From positions 1-21,208 of the IMG/VR virus record IMGVR_UViG_3300011114_000781: DNA of 21,208 nucleotides; one strand, written 5' to 3'. The stretch is from a virus. The notes below the pieces were generated by a model. The model was not told the origin of the DNA and searched no databases. It saw nothing but the letters and a program-made list of their open reading frames with translations. The position numbers and the translations under genes are program-made. Within the stretch, counting starts at the first letter, position 1. Each line of letters starts with the position of its first letter. Below are positions 11,787 to 19,789 of the stretch, in pieces.

Positions 11787-12308
11787 ATGGCAAGAAAAAA
11801 ATTACAAGATTTAGCTAAGATTGGTTTAGGGTTAGCAGCCGCATATGGCGCATCTAAAGTATTAGGACAAAAAAGTCCTATGGATATAGCTAAGCTTGAA
11901 GGCGCAGAAGCAGATATCAACGCAATGGAAGGACCAGCGCGTAGATCAATGTACGCAGGACCACAATCTAGTATTGATATTGCAAGAAGAGAAGCAAGAG
12001 ACACTGCATTTAATCAAATGGAAGGTGCAGATAAACAATCAATGACAGCATCAACAACGTCACCAAGAGGATCTGTTGAAGCATTCAAAGCGGATGAAGC
12101 TGCAAGAAGAGCTAGAATAGAAGCATTACGAGGAAGTCAAATGTCTGATAGAAAAATGGCTCTATCTGCTTTTGATGAAAAAGTTAGAAACTATAATCGT
12201 TTAATGACAGGTGCTAAAAAAGGTAAAATGATTAAAGCATCTAAAGGTGGATCAGTCGTTGCAAAAGGAAATAAATTAGCAAGAAGTAAACCTACAAAAC
12301 TTTACTAA
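11787..12308 (+). CDS. Small late protein before portal, GG-motif tail
   Basis: A 173-residue basic protein with a good AAGGAG eight bases before its start. Residues ~12-28 (IGLGLAAAYGASKVLG) are a short hydrophobic helix. The middle is helical and polar, with two similar phrases, AEADINAMEGPARRSMY and TAFNQMEGADKQSMT, suggesting a diverged internal repeat. The tail KMIKASKGGSVVAKGNKLAR carries the same Lys/Gly-Gly signature as other short proteins here. Its stop overlaps the portal start (TAATG). It could be a virion-internal or ejected protein, but there is no direct evidence. Confidence 0.65.
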   Translation: MARKKLQDLAKIGLGLAAAYGASKVLGQKSPMDIAKLEGAEADINAMEGPARRSMYAGPQSSIDIARREARDTAFNQMEGADKQSMTASTTSPRGSVEAFKADEAARRARIEALRGSQMSDRKMALSAFDEKVRNYNRLMTGAKKGKMIKASKGGSVVAKGNKLARSKPTKLY

Positions 12309-14653
12309 TGGCTGAAGTCGAAAAGATTAATGAAGAAATTCTAACGGAGGACAACTCTATTCCTGAAGAAGGATTAGAAGTTCTTCTTCCTGAAGAAGAG
12401 TCAGTTCCGCAAGAAGTTGTAAAAGAAAACTTTTACAAGAACCTTGCTGAAGATATGGACGAAAGAGTATTGAGTCGTCTAGCATTAGATCTTATTGCCG
12501 ACTATAAAAAAGATAGAGTATCAAGATTAGATTGGGAACAAACTTATGTTCAAGGTTTAGATCTATTAGGATTTAAATACCAAGACATGACTAGACCGTT
12601 CCAAGGAGCAACAGGAGTTACACATCCTTTACTTGCAGAATCAGTTACACAATTTCAAGCACAAGCATATAAAGAATTATTACCAGCAGAAGGCCCTGTA
12701 AGAGCAGAGGTTGTTGGATTAGAGACACCAGATATTTTAAGACAAGCAGAAAGAGTTAAAGATTTCATGAACTATATGTTGATGGAAAAAATGGAAGAGT
12801 ATACTCCAGACTTTGACCAATTATTATTTTATTTACCATTATCAGGATCTGCATTTAAAAAAGTTTATTACGATGAAATACTACAAAGAGCAGTATCTAA
12901 ATTTGTACCTGCAGATGATTTAGTAGTTCCATATTATGCAACTGATCTTAAAGATTGTGAGCGTATTACTCACCTTGTTAAGATGAATGAGAATGATGTT
13001 ATTAAATATCAAAAAGCTGGATTCTATTTAGATGTAGAATTAATTCCTAAACAACCAGAACAAACAGCAATACAACAAAAATTATCAGAGATTGAAGGTG
13101 TTAAACCAAGTGGAGATACAACTTATCAATATAATATTTTAGAAATGCATGTTGATTTAGATTTAAGTGAATATGAAACAACAGCAGAAAAAGAAGAAAA
13201 AAATATAAAAGTACCTTATGTAGTAACAATTGATGAAGGCTCACAACAAGTTTTATCTATATACAGAAATTATGATCAAGACGATCCATTAAAAACTAGA
13301 AAAGAATACTTTGTACATTATAAATTTTTACCAGGTTTAGGATTCTATGGCTTTGGATTAATTCATATGATTGGTGGATTATCTAGAACTGCTACTTCTA
13401 GCTTAAGACAGTTATTAGATGCAGGTACTCTTGCTAATTTACCAGCAGGATTCAAGAGCCGTGGTATTAGAATCAGGGATGATGACCAACCATTCCAGCC
13501 AGGTGAGTTTAGAGACGTAGATGCACCAGGCGGAAACATAAAAGATCAGTTCCAAATACTACCATTTAAGGAACCTTCACAAACTTTATTTCAATTATTA
13601 GGATTTGTAGTACAAGCTGGACAAAGATTTGCATCCATCGCCGACATGCAAGTAGGAGATGGTAATCAACAAGCAGCTGTTGGTACTACAATTGCATTAT
13701 TAGAACGAGGATCACGTGTAATGTCAGCTATTCATAAGCGATGTTACTACGCAATGAAACAAGAATTTAGAATTTTAGCTGGAGTTTTTGCAGATTACTT
13801 ACCACCAGAATATCCATACGCAGTTTATGGTGCAGATAGAAACATTAAACAAGAAGATTTTAATGATAGAGTAGATGTAATTCCAGTTGCAGACCCAAGT
13901 ATTTACTCAATGGCACAAAGAGTAACTCTTGCAAATGAAAATTTAAAGATTGCAATGTCAAATCCACAGATGCATAACCTAAGAGAAGCGTACAGAAGAG
14001 TGTATGAAGCATTAGGAACTAGACAAATTGATGATTTATTAATTCCAGAACAAGAACCAATGCCAGAAGATCCAGCAACGGAGAACTCTAAAGCATTAAG
14101 AATGGAATTATTAAAAGTTTTTCCAGAGCAAGACCATGTTTCTCACATTAGTGCGCATGCAATCTTCATGCAAAGTAGAATGGTACAAACAAATCCAATG
14201 GTTTATGCTCTGCTTCAAGGACATATTTCAGATCATATCGCATATCAAGCTCATGGAGAGGTTGGAGCAGCGATGTCAGAGAACCCACAGAACGCTATAA
14301 TGCAACAACAAGATCCAAATGGCTATCAAGTTCAATTTAATTCACTAGTTGCTAAACGAATTGTAGAATTAACTCAACAATTAGTACAAGCAGAAGGTGG
14401 ACAACAACAAGATCCGTTAGTAATGTTGAAACAAAGAGAGTTAGATCTTAAAGCTTTAGATATTCAAAGACGTGCAAGAGAGTCTCAACAAGAAATGGAG
14501 AGAAAATCTTTTGAATTTGAAGATAGAATTGATGTTGAGAAGATGAAAGTAGAAAATCAAGAGCAACAAGCTGCACAAAGAATTAAAGTTGCAGAAGAAA
14601 AATTAAAAATTGCTAGAGAAAAACAACAACAAGCGTTTGTTCCTAAAAGATAA
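12308..14653 (+). CDS. Portal protein
   Basis: The dodecameric ring through which DNA enters and leaves the capsid. The 781-residue protein has an acidic, disordered N-terminus (1-40), then the recognisable portal core: RLDWEQTYVQGLDLLGF, RPFQGATGVTHPLLAES, QFQAQAYKELLPAEGPV and LFYLPLSGSAFKKVYYD, followed later by GFGLIHMIGGLSRTATSSLR and an AAVGTTIALLERGSRVMSAI helix. Residues ~690-781 are a Gln/Glu-rich coiled coil (EQQAAQRIKVAEEKLKIARE), like the barrel extension of large podovirus portals. The length is in the P22/marine podovirus range. It lies between the small late genes and the lysis genes. Confidence 0.9.
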   Translation: MAEVEKINEEILTEDNSIPEEGLEVLLPEEESVPQEVVKENFYKNLAEDMDERVLSRLALDLIADYKKDRVSRLDWEQTYVQGLDLLGFKYQDMTRPFQGATGVTHPLLAESVTQFQAQAYKELLPAEGPVRAEVVGLETPDILRQAERVKDFMNYMLMEKMEEYTPDFDQLLFYLPLSGSAFKKVYYDEILQRAVSKFVPADDLVVPYYATDLKDCERITHLVKMNENDVIKYQKAGFYLDVELIPKQPEQTAIQQKLSEIEGVKPSGDTTYQYNILEMHVDLDLSEYETTAEKEEKNIKVPYVVTIDEGSQQVLSIYRNYDQDDPLKTRKEYFVHYKFLPGLGFYGFGLIHMIGGLSRTATSSLRQLLDAGTLANLPAGFKSRGIRIRDDDQPFQPGEFRDVDAPGGNIKDQFQILPFKEPSQTLFQLLGFVVQAGQRFASIADMQVGDGNQQAAVGTTIALLERGSRVMSAIHKRCYYAMKQEFRILAGVFADYLPPEYPYAVYGADRNIKQEDFNDRVDVIPVADPSIYSMAQRVTLANENLKIAMSNPQMHNLREAYRRVYEALGTRQIDDLLIPEQEPMPEDPATENSKALRMELLKVFPEQDHVSHISAHAIFMQSRMVQTNPMVYALLQGHISDHIAYQAHGEVGAAMSENPQNAIMQQQDPNGYQVQFNSLVAKRIVELTQQLVQAEGGQQQDPLVMLKQRELDLKALDIQRRARESQQEMERKSFEFEDRIDVEKMKVENQEQQAAQRIKVAEEKLKIAREKQQQAFVPKR

Positions 14654-14655
14654 CC

Positions 14656-14838
14656 ATGAAAATTGGTATTCCTAAGATTAAACAGCCTAAAATTAGTAAA
14701 ATTAAAAAACCATCAATACAAAAAATCAAAAAGATCAAAATGCCAGGCGTAAGATTTGGCCCACCTCCTAAAAAAGGACCTGCTTCTCAAGGTATGAAAT
14801 TAGGTGGATATATTTCTAGACAAAAGAAAAATAAATAG
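14656..14838 (+). CDS. 60-residue lysine/isoleucine repeat peptide
   Basis: A 60-residue, extremely basic peptide beginning two bases after the portal stop. The first half repeats a K-I-x-K-P/K-x-I pattern (KIGIPKIKQPKISKIKKPSI), and it ends GPASQGMKLGGYISRQKKNK, again with the GG signature of this region. It probably binds DNA or an acidic surface. No family was recognised; composition is the only clue. No strong ribosome-binding site is visible, so coupling to portal translation is likely. Confidence 0.6.
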   Translation: MKIGIPKIKQPKISKIKKPSIQKIKKIKMPGVRFGPPPKKGPASQGMKLGGYISRQKKNK

Positions 14839-14867
14839 TATACATTTCTTAAAAACAAAAGGGATAT

Positions 14868-15290
14868 ATGCTAGAACAAAAATATAAATCGTTATCAAAA
14901 GAACAAAAATTAATATTTCTTGCAGGAGTATTTGAAGGTGAAGGATCATTTGGTTTTTGGGGAAAAGTAGGTAAATCAAATAGATATCTTAGAGCACAAA
15001 TAAGAATGTGTGATGAAGATATTGTTGTAAGATTTATTAATTATTTTAAATTAGGATCAATTAGTACTCATTTACCAAAGAATAATAAACATAGTAGATC
15101 ATGGACATGGACAGTTTCAGGAGATAGAGCTATAGATGTGATGTTGCAACTTATACCATATCTTGGTATAAGGAGACAGGAGAAATTTACAGAATGTTAC
15201 CAGTTTTACAAGCAATCGCACCCCTTGCAAAAATCTTATTCAACACCGTTGATAAAGCAGTTGCCGACAAAGACCTCGCAGCTAAATTAA
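14868..15290 (+). CDS. LAGLIDADG homing endonuclease
   Basis: A selfish endonuclease that cuts alleles lacking its own gene. The 140-residue protein has one LAGLIDADG helix, FLAGVFEGEGSF (residues 17-28), with E25 at the catalytic acidic position. This is followed by a DNA-binding sheet (YLRAQIRMCDEDIVVRFI) and WTWTVSGDRAIDVMLQLI, then PYLGIRRQEKFTEC, the normal end of the domain. A single motif means it should act as a homodimer. It is free-standing, not visibly inside an intron or intein. The domain ends near residue 112; the remaining codons overlap the holin gene by 97 bases in another frame, so the tail may have been acquired on insertion. Confidence 0.85.
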   Translation: MLEQKYKSLSKEQKLIFLAGVFEGEGSFGFWGKVGKSNRYLRAQIRMCDEDIVVRFINYFKLGSISTHLPKNNKHSRSWTWTVSGDRAIDVMLQLIPYLGIRRQEKFTECYQFYKQSHPLQKSYSTPLIKQLPTKTSQLN

Positions 15291-15622
15291 AAGCAGATCT
15301 GCAAACGCAGATGTTGCAATCACACACTCAAGAACTACAAGCCGCAGCTAAAATAGTTGAGGCAGAAGCAAAAGCAGGATGGTTTGCAGCTAGTTGGAGA
15401 CCCTTACTAATGTATGTATTAATATTTATATTGGTATGGAACTATGTATTAGGTCCTGTAGTTTTATTTTTCTTTAAAGCATCTATTACTATAGAACTTC
15501 CTGGCGATGTTTGGAGTCTTCTCCAGATAGGTTTAGGCGGTTATGTACTGGGACGATCTGCAGAATCAGTTGCTAGAACTATGGCAAACAAACCTCAACC
15601 AAAAGACCAAGAAAACGGCTAG
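15194..15622 (+). CDS. Holin (3TM, gene-transfer-agent release type)
   Basis: A membrane protein expected to make the lysis hole. The N-terminal half (1-65) is an Ala-rich amphipathic helix (APLAKILFNTV, DKDLAAKLKADLQ). Then comes KAGWFAASWRPLLMYVLIFI, starting a hydrophobic segment (71-94), the LPGDVW turn and a second segment with LLQIGLGGYVLGRSAES (109-125). This W-R-P ... L-x-x-G-L-G-G-Y-V-x-G-R-S pattern fits the holin family named for gene-transfer-agent release (PF11351), common in alphaproteobacterial phages. The start is supported by AGGAG 11 bases upstream, within the homing endonuclease gene. No endolysin gene is in view. Confidence 0.8.
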   Translation: MLPVLQAIAPLAKILFNTVDKAVADKDLAAKLKADLQTQMLQSHTQELQAAAKIVEAEAKAGWFAASWRPLLMYVLIFILVWNYVLGPVVLFFFKASITIELPGDVWSLLQIGLGGYVLGRSAESVARTMANKPQPKDQENG

Positions 15623-15720
15623 TGAAATACATAGTTGTTTTATTATTGCTTTTTTCATGCAATAATGTAAATTCACCAAATATAGATAAACCAATATTAA
15701 AAATAGAAAAGGCATTTTAA
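15622..15720 (+). CDS. 32-residue lipoprotein behind the holin
   Basis: A GTG at 15622-15624 overlaps the holin stop (TAGTG) and opens a 32-codon frame ending at the TAA at 15718-15720. The product is a complete miniature lipoprotein: positively charged start (MKY), a hydrophobic stretch IVVLLLLF and the lipobox LFSC with the acylated Cys at position 13. The mature peptide would be 20 residues, CNNVNSPNIDKPILKIEKAF. A place next to the holin suggests an Rz1-like outer-membrane spanin subunit, although typical Rz1 is longer and proline-rich and no inner-membrane partner is obvious. Overlap with both neighbours supports its reality. Confidence 0.6.
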   Translation: MKYIVVLLLLFSCNNVNSPNIDKPILKIEKAF

Positions 15721-15914
15721 TGTTAGAAAGATTAAAAGATTTAATAGCTAAAAATTTTTCTTCTAAAGAAATAGAAAAGAAAAATAATGCTTTACTTAGA
15801 AGCAGAAAAGAAGTTGAGATTAATGGTAATGGAACTTCTGGTTATACAATCAAAGAAGGTTCTCATAAAGGTACCGTTTTAGGTCACATCAAAAGAGATA
15901 AGAATGTTATTTAA
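15720..15914 (+). CDS. Unknown 64-residue basic protein
   Basis: A 64-residue protein that starts in the TAATG overlap with the lipoprotein gene. A basic amphipathic N-terminal helix (LERLKDLIAKNFSSKEIEKK) is followed by a short Gly-rich beta-like section (NGNGTSGYTIKEGSHKG). No family recognised. Genomic position in the holin cluster is the only hint of a lysis role. Confidence 0.55.
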   Translation: MLERLKDLIAKNFSSKEIEKKNNALLRSRKEVEINGNGTSGYTIKEGSHKGTVLGHIKRDKNVI

Positions 15915-16011
15915 CTTAATTAAAAAGTTATCTGCTAAATTAGATTATTGGATTTGGCGGCAAGAATTGAAGAAAAAAATAAAAAGATTTAAAAAAGATA
16001 AATTAATTTAG
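15904..16011 (+). CDS. 35-residue cationic amphipathic peptide
   Basis: A 35-codon frame (ATG 15904-15906, TAG 16009-16011) overlapping the previous gene by 11 bases. An aromatic-hydrophobic front (LFNLIKKLSAKLDYWIW) and a strongly basic end (KKKIKRFKKDK) make a membrane-active amphipathic helix. No homologue recognised. There is no clear ribosome-binding site, so confidence is limited. Confidence 0.4.
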   Translation: MLFNLIKKLSAKLDYWIWRQELKKKIKRFKKDKLI

Positions 16012-16023
16012 TAAAATAAATTT

Positions 16024-16254
16024 ATGATGGACATAAATACCCTGCAATATATAAGAAAATACGTGAAAAAACGTATAGAAGAAACTCGTCATGATATTTG
16101 CTATGGTATAGACACACTAGATAGGCTCCACTATGCTAAGGGCAGGCTCAGCGCATTAGAGACGCTGCTACAGGATCTAAAAGACCTGCAACATAAAGAG
16201 GAGAGTATAGATGACGATAGTGGTACCGAATCAGAAATTAGTTCTTCCAACTAA
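16024..16254 (+). CDS. Unknown helical 76-residue protein
   Basis: A 76-residue helical protein (TLQYIRKYVKKRIEETRHD, YAKGRLSALETLLQDLKDL) with an acidic/serine-rich end (DDDSGTESEISSSN). The Y-x-x-G-x-x-x-A-L-x-x-L pattern recalls short phage proteins found next to capsid genes. Two Met codons begin it; either could be the start. It overlaps the co-chaperonin gene by 44 bases, and the ribosome-binding site of that gene (GAGGAG) lies within its end. Confidence 0.6.
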   Translation: MMDINTLQYIRKYVKKRIEETRHDICYGIDTLDRLHYAKGRLSALETLLQDLKDLQHKEESIDDDSGTESEISSSN

Positions 16255-16657
16255 TGGTTCTGAAAAATCTAACGAGACATCCACAAAAATCCCAACAGAC
16301 GCAAAAGGCATCAAGGAGTATTTAGACTCGCTTCCAGATCCAATTGGTTACCGTATGTTAATACGACCATTTGCTGGAGAGGCGAAAACTAAAGGCGGAA
16401 TTATTTTATCCGAACAAACTCAAGATACAATTGCTATGACTACAGTTATTGGAATTGTAGTTAAAATGGGAGATCTTTGTTATTTAGATAAAGATAAATT
16501 TCCTACAGGAGCTTGGTGCAAAGAAGGCCAGTTCGTAATGTATGGAAGATATGCTGGATCTCGTTTTAAAACAAAATATGGTGAACATCGTATTTTGAAT
16601 GATGATGAAATCATAGGTATTGTTAAACGTCCTCAAGATATTCTCCACCTATACTAA
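16211..16657 (+). CDS. GroES-like co-chaperonin
   Basis: A 148-residue Cpn10-type lid expected to pair with the host GroEL and fold the phage coat protein, as gp31 does in T4. After an N-terminal extension of ~43 residues comes PIGYRMLIRPF (44-54), then the mobile loop AKTKGGIILSE (58-68) whose I64-I65-L66 matches the I-V-L tripeptide of GroES that docks on GroEL. Next is AMTTVIGIVVKMGDLCYLD, a charged insertion, GQFVMYGRYAGSRFK and ILNDDEIIGIV, the usual end. It is longer than bacterial GroES (~97) because of the N-terminal extension and the insertion. GAGGAG six bases before the ATG decides the start. Its place just before scaffold and coat fits. Confidence 0.85.
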   Translation: MTIVVPNQKLVLPTNGSEKSNETSTKIPTDAKGIKEYLDSLPDPIGYRMLIRPFAGEAKTKGGIILSEQTQDTIAMTTVIGIVVKMGDLCYLDKDKFPTGAWCKEGQFVMYGRYAGSRFKTKYGEHRILNDDEIIGIVKRPQDILHLY

Positions 16658-16668
16658 GGAGAACATAA

Positions 16669-17679
16669 ATGGTAGAAGAAAAGAAGACTCCAGAAGTGGA
16701 GCTTGATCTTGACGATGTTAAAGAACAAGAAATACAAATAAAAGAGGAGGCAAAGTCCGAGAAGAAAGCGCCAAGTTTAAATGTTGGTGAAGTTGATCTT
16801 GGTTATACATCTCACTCTAAAGATCAGAAAAAAGAAAAGGTTGAAGTTGAACAAGTAGAAGAAAAACCTACTGTAGTTGAAACTAAACCTATAGAACAGA
16901 AAGAAGAAGTTAAAACTGATGACTTATCAGAAATTTCTGAATCTGTTCAAAAGCGAATCGATAAACTAACTCGTAGATACAGAGAAGCAGAAAGAAGAGA
17001 ACAAGCTGCTTTAGAATTTGCAAAAGGTTTGCAAAAGAAATACAGCGATTACGAGAAGAAATTTGATACTGCTGATGAGAATTACTTGAAAGAATTTGAT
17101 GCAAGAGTAGATGCTCAAAGAGAACAAGTAAAAATCAAATTAAAAGCAGCTATTGAAGCTAATGATCCTAATAAGATCATGGAAGCTAACGATGAGTTAA
17201 CGCAATTAGCCGTTCAAAAAGAAAAAGCTAAATTGCAAATGGCTGATCGTCAGTTAAGAGCTAAACAACTTGAAGAACAGAAAAAACTTGAAGTTGAAGA
17301 AGCTAAAACACAAAAAGAAAACGTTGTAGTACCTAAACCTAGCGAAAAAGCTAAGTCTTGGGCTACTAAAAATACTTGGTTTGGCGATGATAAAATCATG
17401 ACCCAAGCCGCTTTTTCAATCCATGAAGAACTAGTTGGCAGTGGTGTTGAAGTTGAGAGCGATGAGTATTATAATGAGATAGATAAACGTATGAAGGGTT
17501 ATTTCCCTCATAAGTTTACTGTTGAAGAACAACGTAAACCCGTTCAAACTGTTGCTTCCGCTGGAAGAAAACAGGAGGGACGCAGAACTGTGAGACTCAC
17601 CAAATCACAAGTTGCTATTGCTAAAAAATTAGGGGTGCCACTAGAAGAATACGCTAAATACGTGAAGGAGGCAAATTAG
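16669..17679 (+). CDS. Capsid scaffolding protein
   Basis: A 336-residue internal scaffold that should guide coat assembly and then leave. The N-terminal ~90 residues are acidic, Glu/Lys-rich and disordered. A coiled coil spans roughly 90-220 (SVQKRIDKLTRRYREAERRE, QLRAKQLEEQKKLEVEEAK). The C-terminal segment SWATKNTWFGDDKIMTQAAF, then YYNEIDKRMKGYFPHKF is a pattern I associate with scaffold proteins of T7- and HMO-like marine phages; the basic tail (KSQVAIAKKLGV) probably binds the coat. AAGGAG lies shortly before the ATG. Gene order co-chaperonin, scaffold, coat supports the call. Confidence 0.8.
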   Translation: MVEEKKTPEVELDLDDVKEQEIQIKEEAKSEKKAPSLNVGEVDLGYTSHSKDQKKEKVEVEQVEEKPTVVETKPIEQKEEVKTDDLSEISESVQKRIDKLTRRYREAERREQAALEFAKGLQKKYSDYEKKFDTADENYLKEFDARVDAQREQVKIKLKAAIEANDPNKIMEANDELTQLAVQKEKAKLQMADRQLRAKQLEEQKKLEVEEAKTQKENVVVPKPSEKAKSWATKNTWFGDDKIMTQAAFSIHEELVGSGVEVESDEYYNEIDKRMKGYFPHKFTVEEQRKPVQTVASAGRKQEGRRTVRLTKSQVAIAKKLGVPLEEYAKYVKEAN

Positions 17680-17680
17680 T

Positions 17681-18154
17681 ATGAGCGATAAAGAAAACAA
17701 AAGATCTTCACGCGCGTCAGAAGAAATTAAGGTTGATAGAAATAAACCTTGGACGCCACCATCATCTCTGGATGCACCACCTGCGCCAGAAGGCTTTGTC
17801 CACAGATGGATCAGAGTCGAGTCAATGGGTTTTCAAGATACAGCGAATGTATCGAAGAAAATGAGAGAAGGTTGGGAGTTCGTTAGAGCCGAAGAAATTT
17901 TAAATAGATTCGGTAAAAACGCATACCCAGTTATCCATGACGGAAAATACGCAGGGTTGATCGGGGTTGCTGGCCTAGTGTTGGCTAGGATACCTGAAGA
18001 GATCGTTAAATCTCGCGCGGAGTACTTTAGAAGAGTTACTCAAGATAGAATAAACGCGATAGATGCCGATCTAATGAAGGAACAACGACCTGAGATGCCT
18101 ATTAATATTAATAGACAATCTCGCGTAACTTTTGGTGGTGGGACTAAAAAGTAA
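17681..18154 (+). CDS. Conserved capsid-module protein, function unknown
   Basis: A 157-residue protein between scaffold and decoration genes. It has a disordered basic N-terminus (1-40), a proline-rich stretch (PWTPPSSLDAPPAPEGFVHR), then WIRVESMGFQDTANVSKKMR, GWEFVRAEEIL, and DGKYAGLIGVAGLVLARIPE. This P-P-A-P-x-G-x-x-x-R-W-I-R ... G-K-Y-x-G-x-I-G-x-x-G-L pattern is repeatedly seen next to scaffold and coat genes in marine phages. It is probably a minor head or assembly protein; no biochemical role is known to me. AGGAGG lies close upstream of the ATG within the scaffold gene end. Confidence 0.65.
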   Translation: MSDKENKRSSRASEEIKVDRNKPWTPPSSLDAPPAPEGFVHRWIRVESMGFQDTANVSKKMREGWEFVRAEEILNRFGKNAYPVIHDGKYAGLIGVAGLVLARIPEEIVKSRAEYFRRVTQDRINAIDADLMKEQRPEMPININRQSRVTFGGGTKK

Positions 18155-18209
18155 TTTTTTTGTAATACCAACCAAAGTAAATATAAACTATAAACAAGGA
18201 GTATAAATA

Positions 18210-18788
18210 ATGCCCAATGTACTAGAAAAGTTTGGTCTTAGACCATCTAGACAACTAAATGGCAGCCCATTTATTAATGCTCAGAACAGATATAGAATAT
18301 CTGCAAATAATACTACTGCGATTTTCCAAGGAGATTTGGTTATACCAACTACTGCTGGAACAATCACAAGATATGTTGCGGGTACTACAACTTCTGTTGT
18401 GGGTGTTTTCAATGGTTGCTTTTATACAGACCCAACGACTCAAAAACCGACATGGAAAAATTATTATCCAGCAAGTACAAACGCTTCAGACATTACAGCG
18501 TTCGTGATTGATGGTCCAGACACGGTTTATGAAATCAATGCTAGCGGCACAGTGGCCGTTACTGGTCTGTTTTCAAACTATGATGTAACTAACGTAACTG
18601 GAAATACACAAACTGGTATTTCTTTTGTTCAGTTAGATCAAGGTTCAGCAAACACAACAAACACGTTACCGTTAATGGCAATTGATATATCACAAGATCC
18701 AAATAATAGTGATACAGCTGCTGCTAACGCTAACATAGTAGTGAGAATTAATAATCACTTCTATAAACAAAACCAAACAGGTCTATAA
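18210..18788 (+). CDS. Beta-rich capsid decoration-like protein
   Basis: A 192-residue Thr/Asn/Gly-rich protein with almost no Lys, as expected for an exposed beta structure. It starts EKFGLRPSRQLNG and shows NRYRISANNTTAIFQGDLVI, then VVGVFNGCFYTDPTTQKPTW, FVIDGPDTVYEIN, PLMAIDISQDPNNSD and VVRINNHFYKQ. The G-D-x-V, G-V-F-x-G-C-x-Y and D-D/G-P-x-x-x-Y-E-I/V words recur in phage proteins encoded directly before the coat, proposed as decoration or head-stabilising proteins. AAGGAG precedes the start. The role is inferred from position and composition. Confidence 0.65.
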   Translation: MPNVLEKFGLRPSRQLNGSPFINAQNRYRISANNTTAIFQGDLVIPTTAGTITRYVAGTTTSVVGVFNGCFYTDPTTQKPTWKNYYPASTNASDITAFVIDGPDTVYEINASGTVAVTGLFSNYDVTNVTGNTQTGISFVQLDQGSANTTNTLPLMAIDISQDPNNSDTAAANANIVVRINNHFYKQNQTGL

Positions 18789-18801
18789 TAGGAGATAATT
18801 T

Positions 18802-19728
18802 ATGGCTATATCACGTTCACAGCTAGTTAAAGAACTAGAGCCAGGATTGAATGCACTATTCGGCCTGGAATACAATAGATACGATAACGAAGACGCAGAA
18901 ATCTTTATAACAGAAACTTCAGATCGAGCTTTCGAAGAAGAAGTTATGTTAACAGGATTTGCAGGCGCTGAAATCAAACAAGAAGGTGCTCCAGTAGTAT
19001 TTGATAATGCTACAGAAGCATACACTTCTAGATACACTCATAATACGATTGCTTTAGCATTCGCAATTACTGAGGAAGCTATTGAAGATAACTTGTATGA
19101 CAGACTTGCTGCGAGATACACTAGAGCATTGGCAAGATCAATGTCGCAAACTAAGCAAACGATTGCGGCTAACATCTTGAACAATGGTTTTAGTTCATCT
19201 TACACAGGTGGCGATGGAAAAGCTTTATTAGCTAACGATCACCCACTTGCTAACGGAGGAACGTTTAGAAACATTCTTTCGACAGCTGCTGACTTATCAG
19301 AAACATCACTTGAGCAATCATTAATTGATATTGCTGCGTTTGTAGATGAAAGAGGATTAAAAATCGCTCTACAAGGTAGAAAATTAGTAATTCCAAAAGA
19401 ATTACAATTTACTGCTGAGAGAATTTTAAGAACTCCTTTATCAACAACTCCAGGTGGTTCAAATGCGTTCGCGAAAAACGACATCAACGCTATGTTAAAT
19501 ATGGGAATGATCCCAGAAGGTTACAGAGTTAACCATTTCTTAACAGACACTGATGCATTTTTCATCATAACTGACGCACCAAATGGTTTAAAACACTTTG
19601 TAAGATCGCCAATTAAAACGGCTATCGAAGGTGATTTTGACACTGGAAACGTTAGATTCAAAGCTAGAGAAAGATACAGCTACGGCTGGTCAGACCCTAG
19701 AGGAATCTTCGGTTCAGCAGGAGCTTAA
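18802..19728 (+). CDS. Major capsid protein
   Basis: The 308-residue coat protein, probably HK97 fold. N-terminal helix LVKELEPGLNALFGLEYNRY, then a region with FITETSDRAFEEEVMLTGF and YTHNTIALAFAITEEAIEDN, the spine-helix part with LAARYTRALARSMSQTKQTI, NDHPLANGGTFRN, then LKIALQGRKLVIPKELQFTA and HFVRSPIKTAIEGDFDTGNV, followed by RFKARERYSYGWSDPRGIFG at the end. The sequence resembles coat proteins of the Mu gpT-like group and of marine podoviruses. No prohead protease is visible, which agrees with a separate scaffold. AGGAG precedes the start, and a strong terminator follows. Confidence 0.9.
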   Translation: MAISRSQLVKELEPGLNALFGLEYNRYDNEDAEIFITETSDRAFEEEVMLTGFAGAEIKQEGAPVVFDNATEAYTSRYTHNTIALAFAITEEAIEDNLYDRLAARYTRALARSMSQTKQTIAANILNNGFSSSYTGGDGKALLANDHPLANGGTFRNILSTAADLSETSLEQSLIDIAAFVDERGLKIALQGRKLVIPKELQFTAERILRTPLSTTPGGSNAFAKNDINAMLNMGMIPEGYRVNHFLTDTDAFFIITDAPNGLKHFVRSPIKTAIEGDFDTGNVRFKARERYSYGWSDPRGIFGSAGA

Positions 19729-19740
19729 GAACTAATTATT

Positions 19741-19773
19741 ATACTGGGGCGTCTTTACGCCCCAGTATTTTTT
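19741..19773 (+). terminator. Strong intrinsic terminator after the coat gene
   Basis: ATACTGGGGCGT (19741-19752) pairs perfectly over 12 bases with ACGCCCCAGTAT (19757-19768) across a 4-base loop, and is followed by a run of T to 19773. It is the clearest terminator in the window and lies 13 bases after the major capsid gene. Probable function is to set the 3' end of abundant coat mRNA, with partial readthrough to the genes behind it. Confidence 0.9.
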
Positions 19774-19789
19774 AGGTACAATAGGAATT

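Noticed and set aside
19777-19782. TACAAT as a -10 box for the gene at 19790
   Set aside because: Transcription would start at the ATG itself, leaving no leader, and no -35 is seen; readthrough of the terminator is a simpler explanation.
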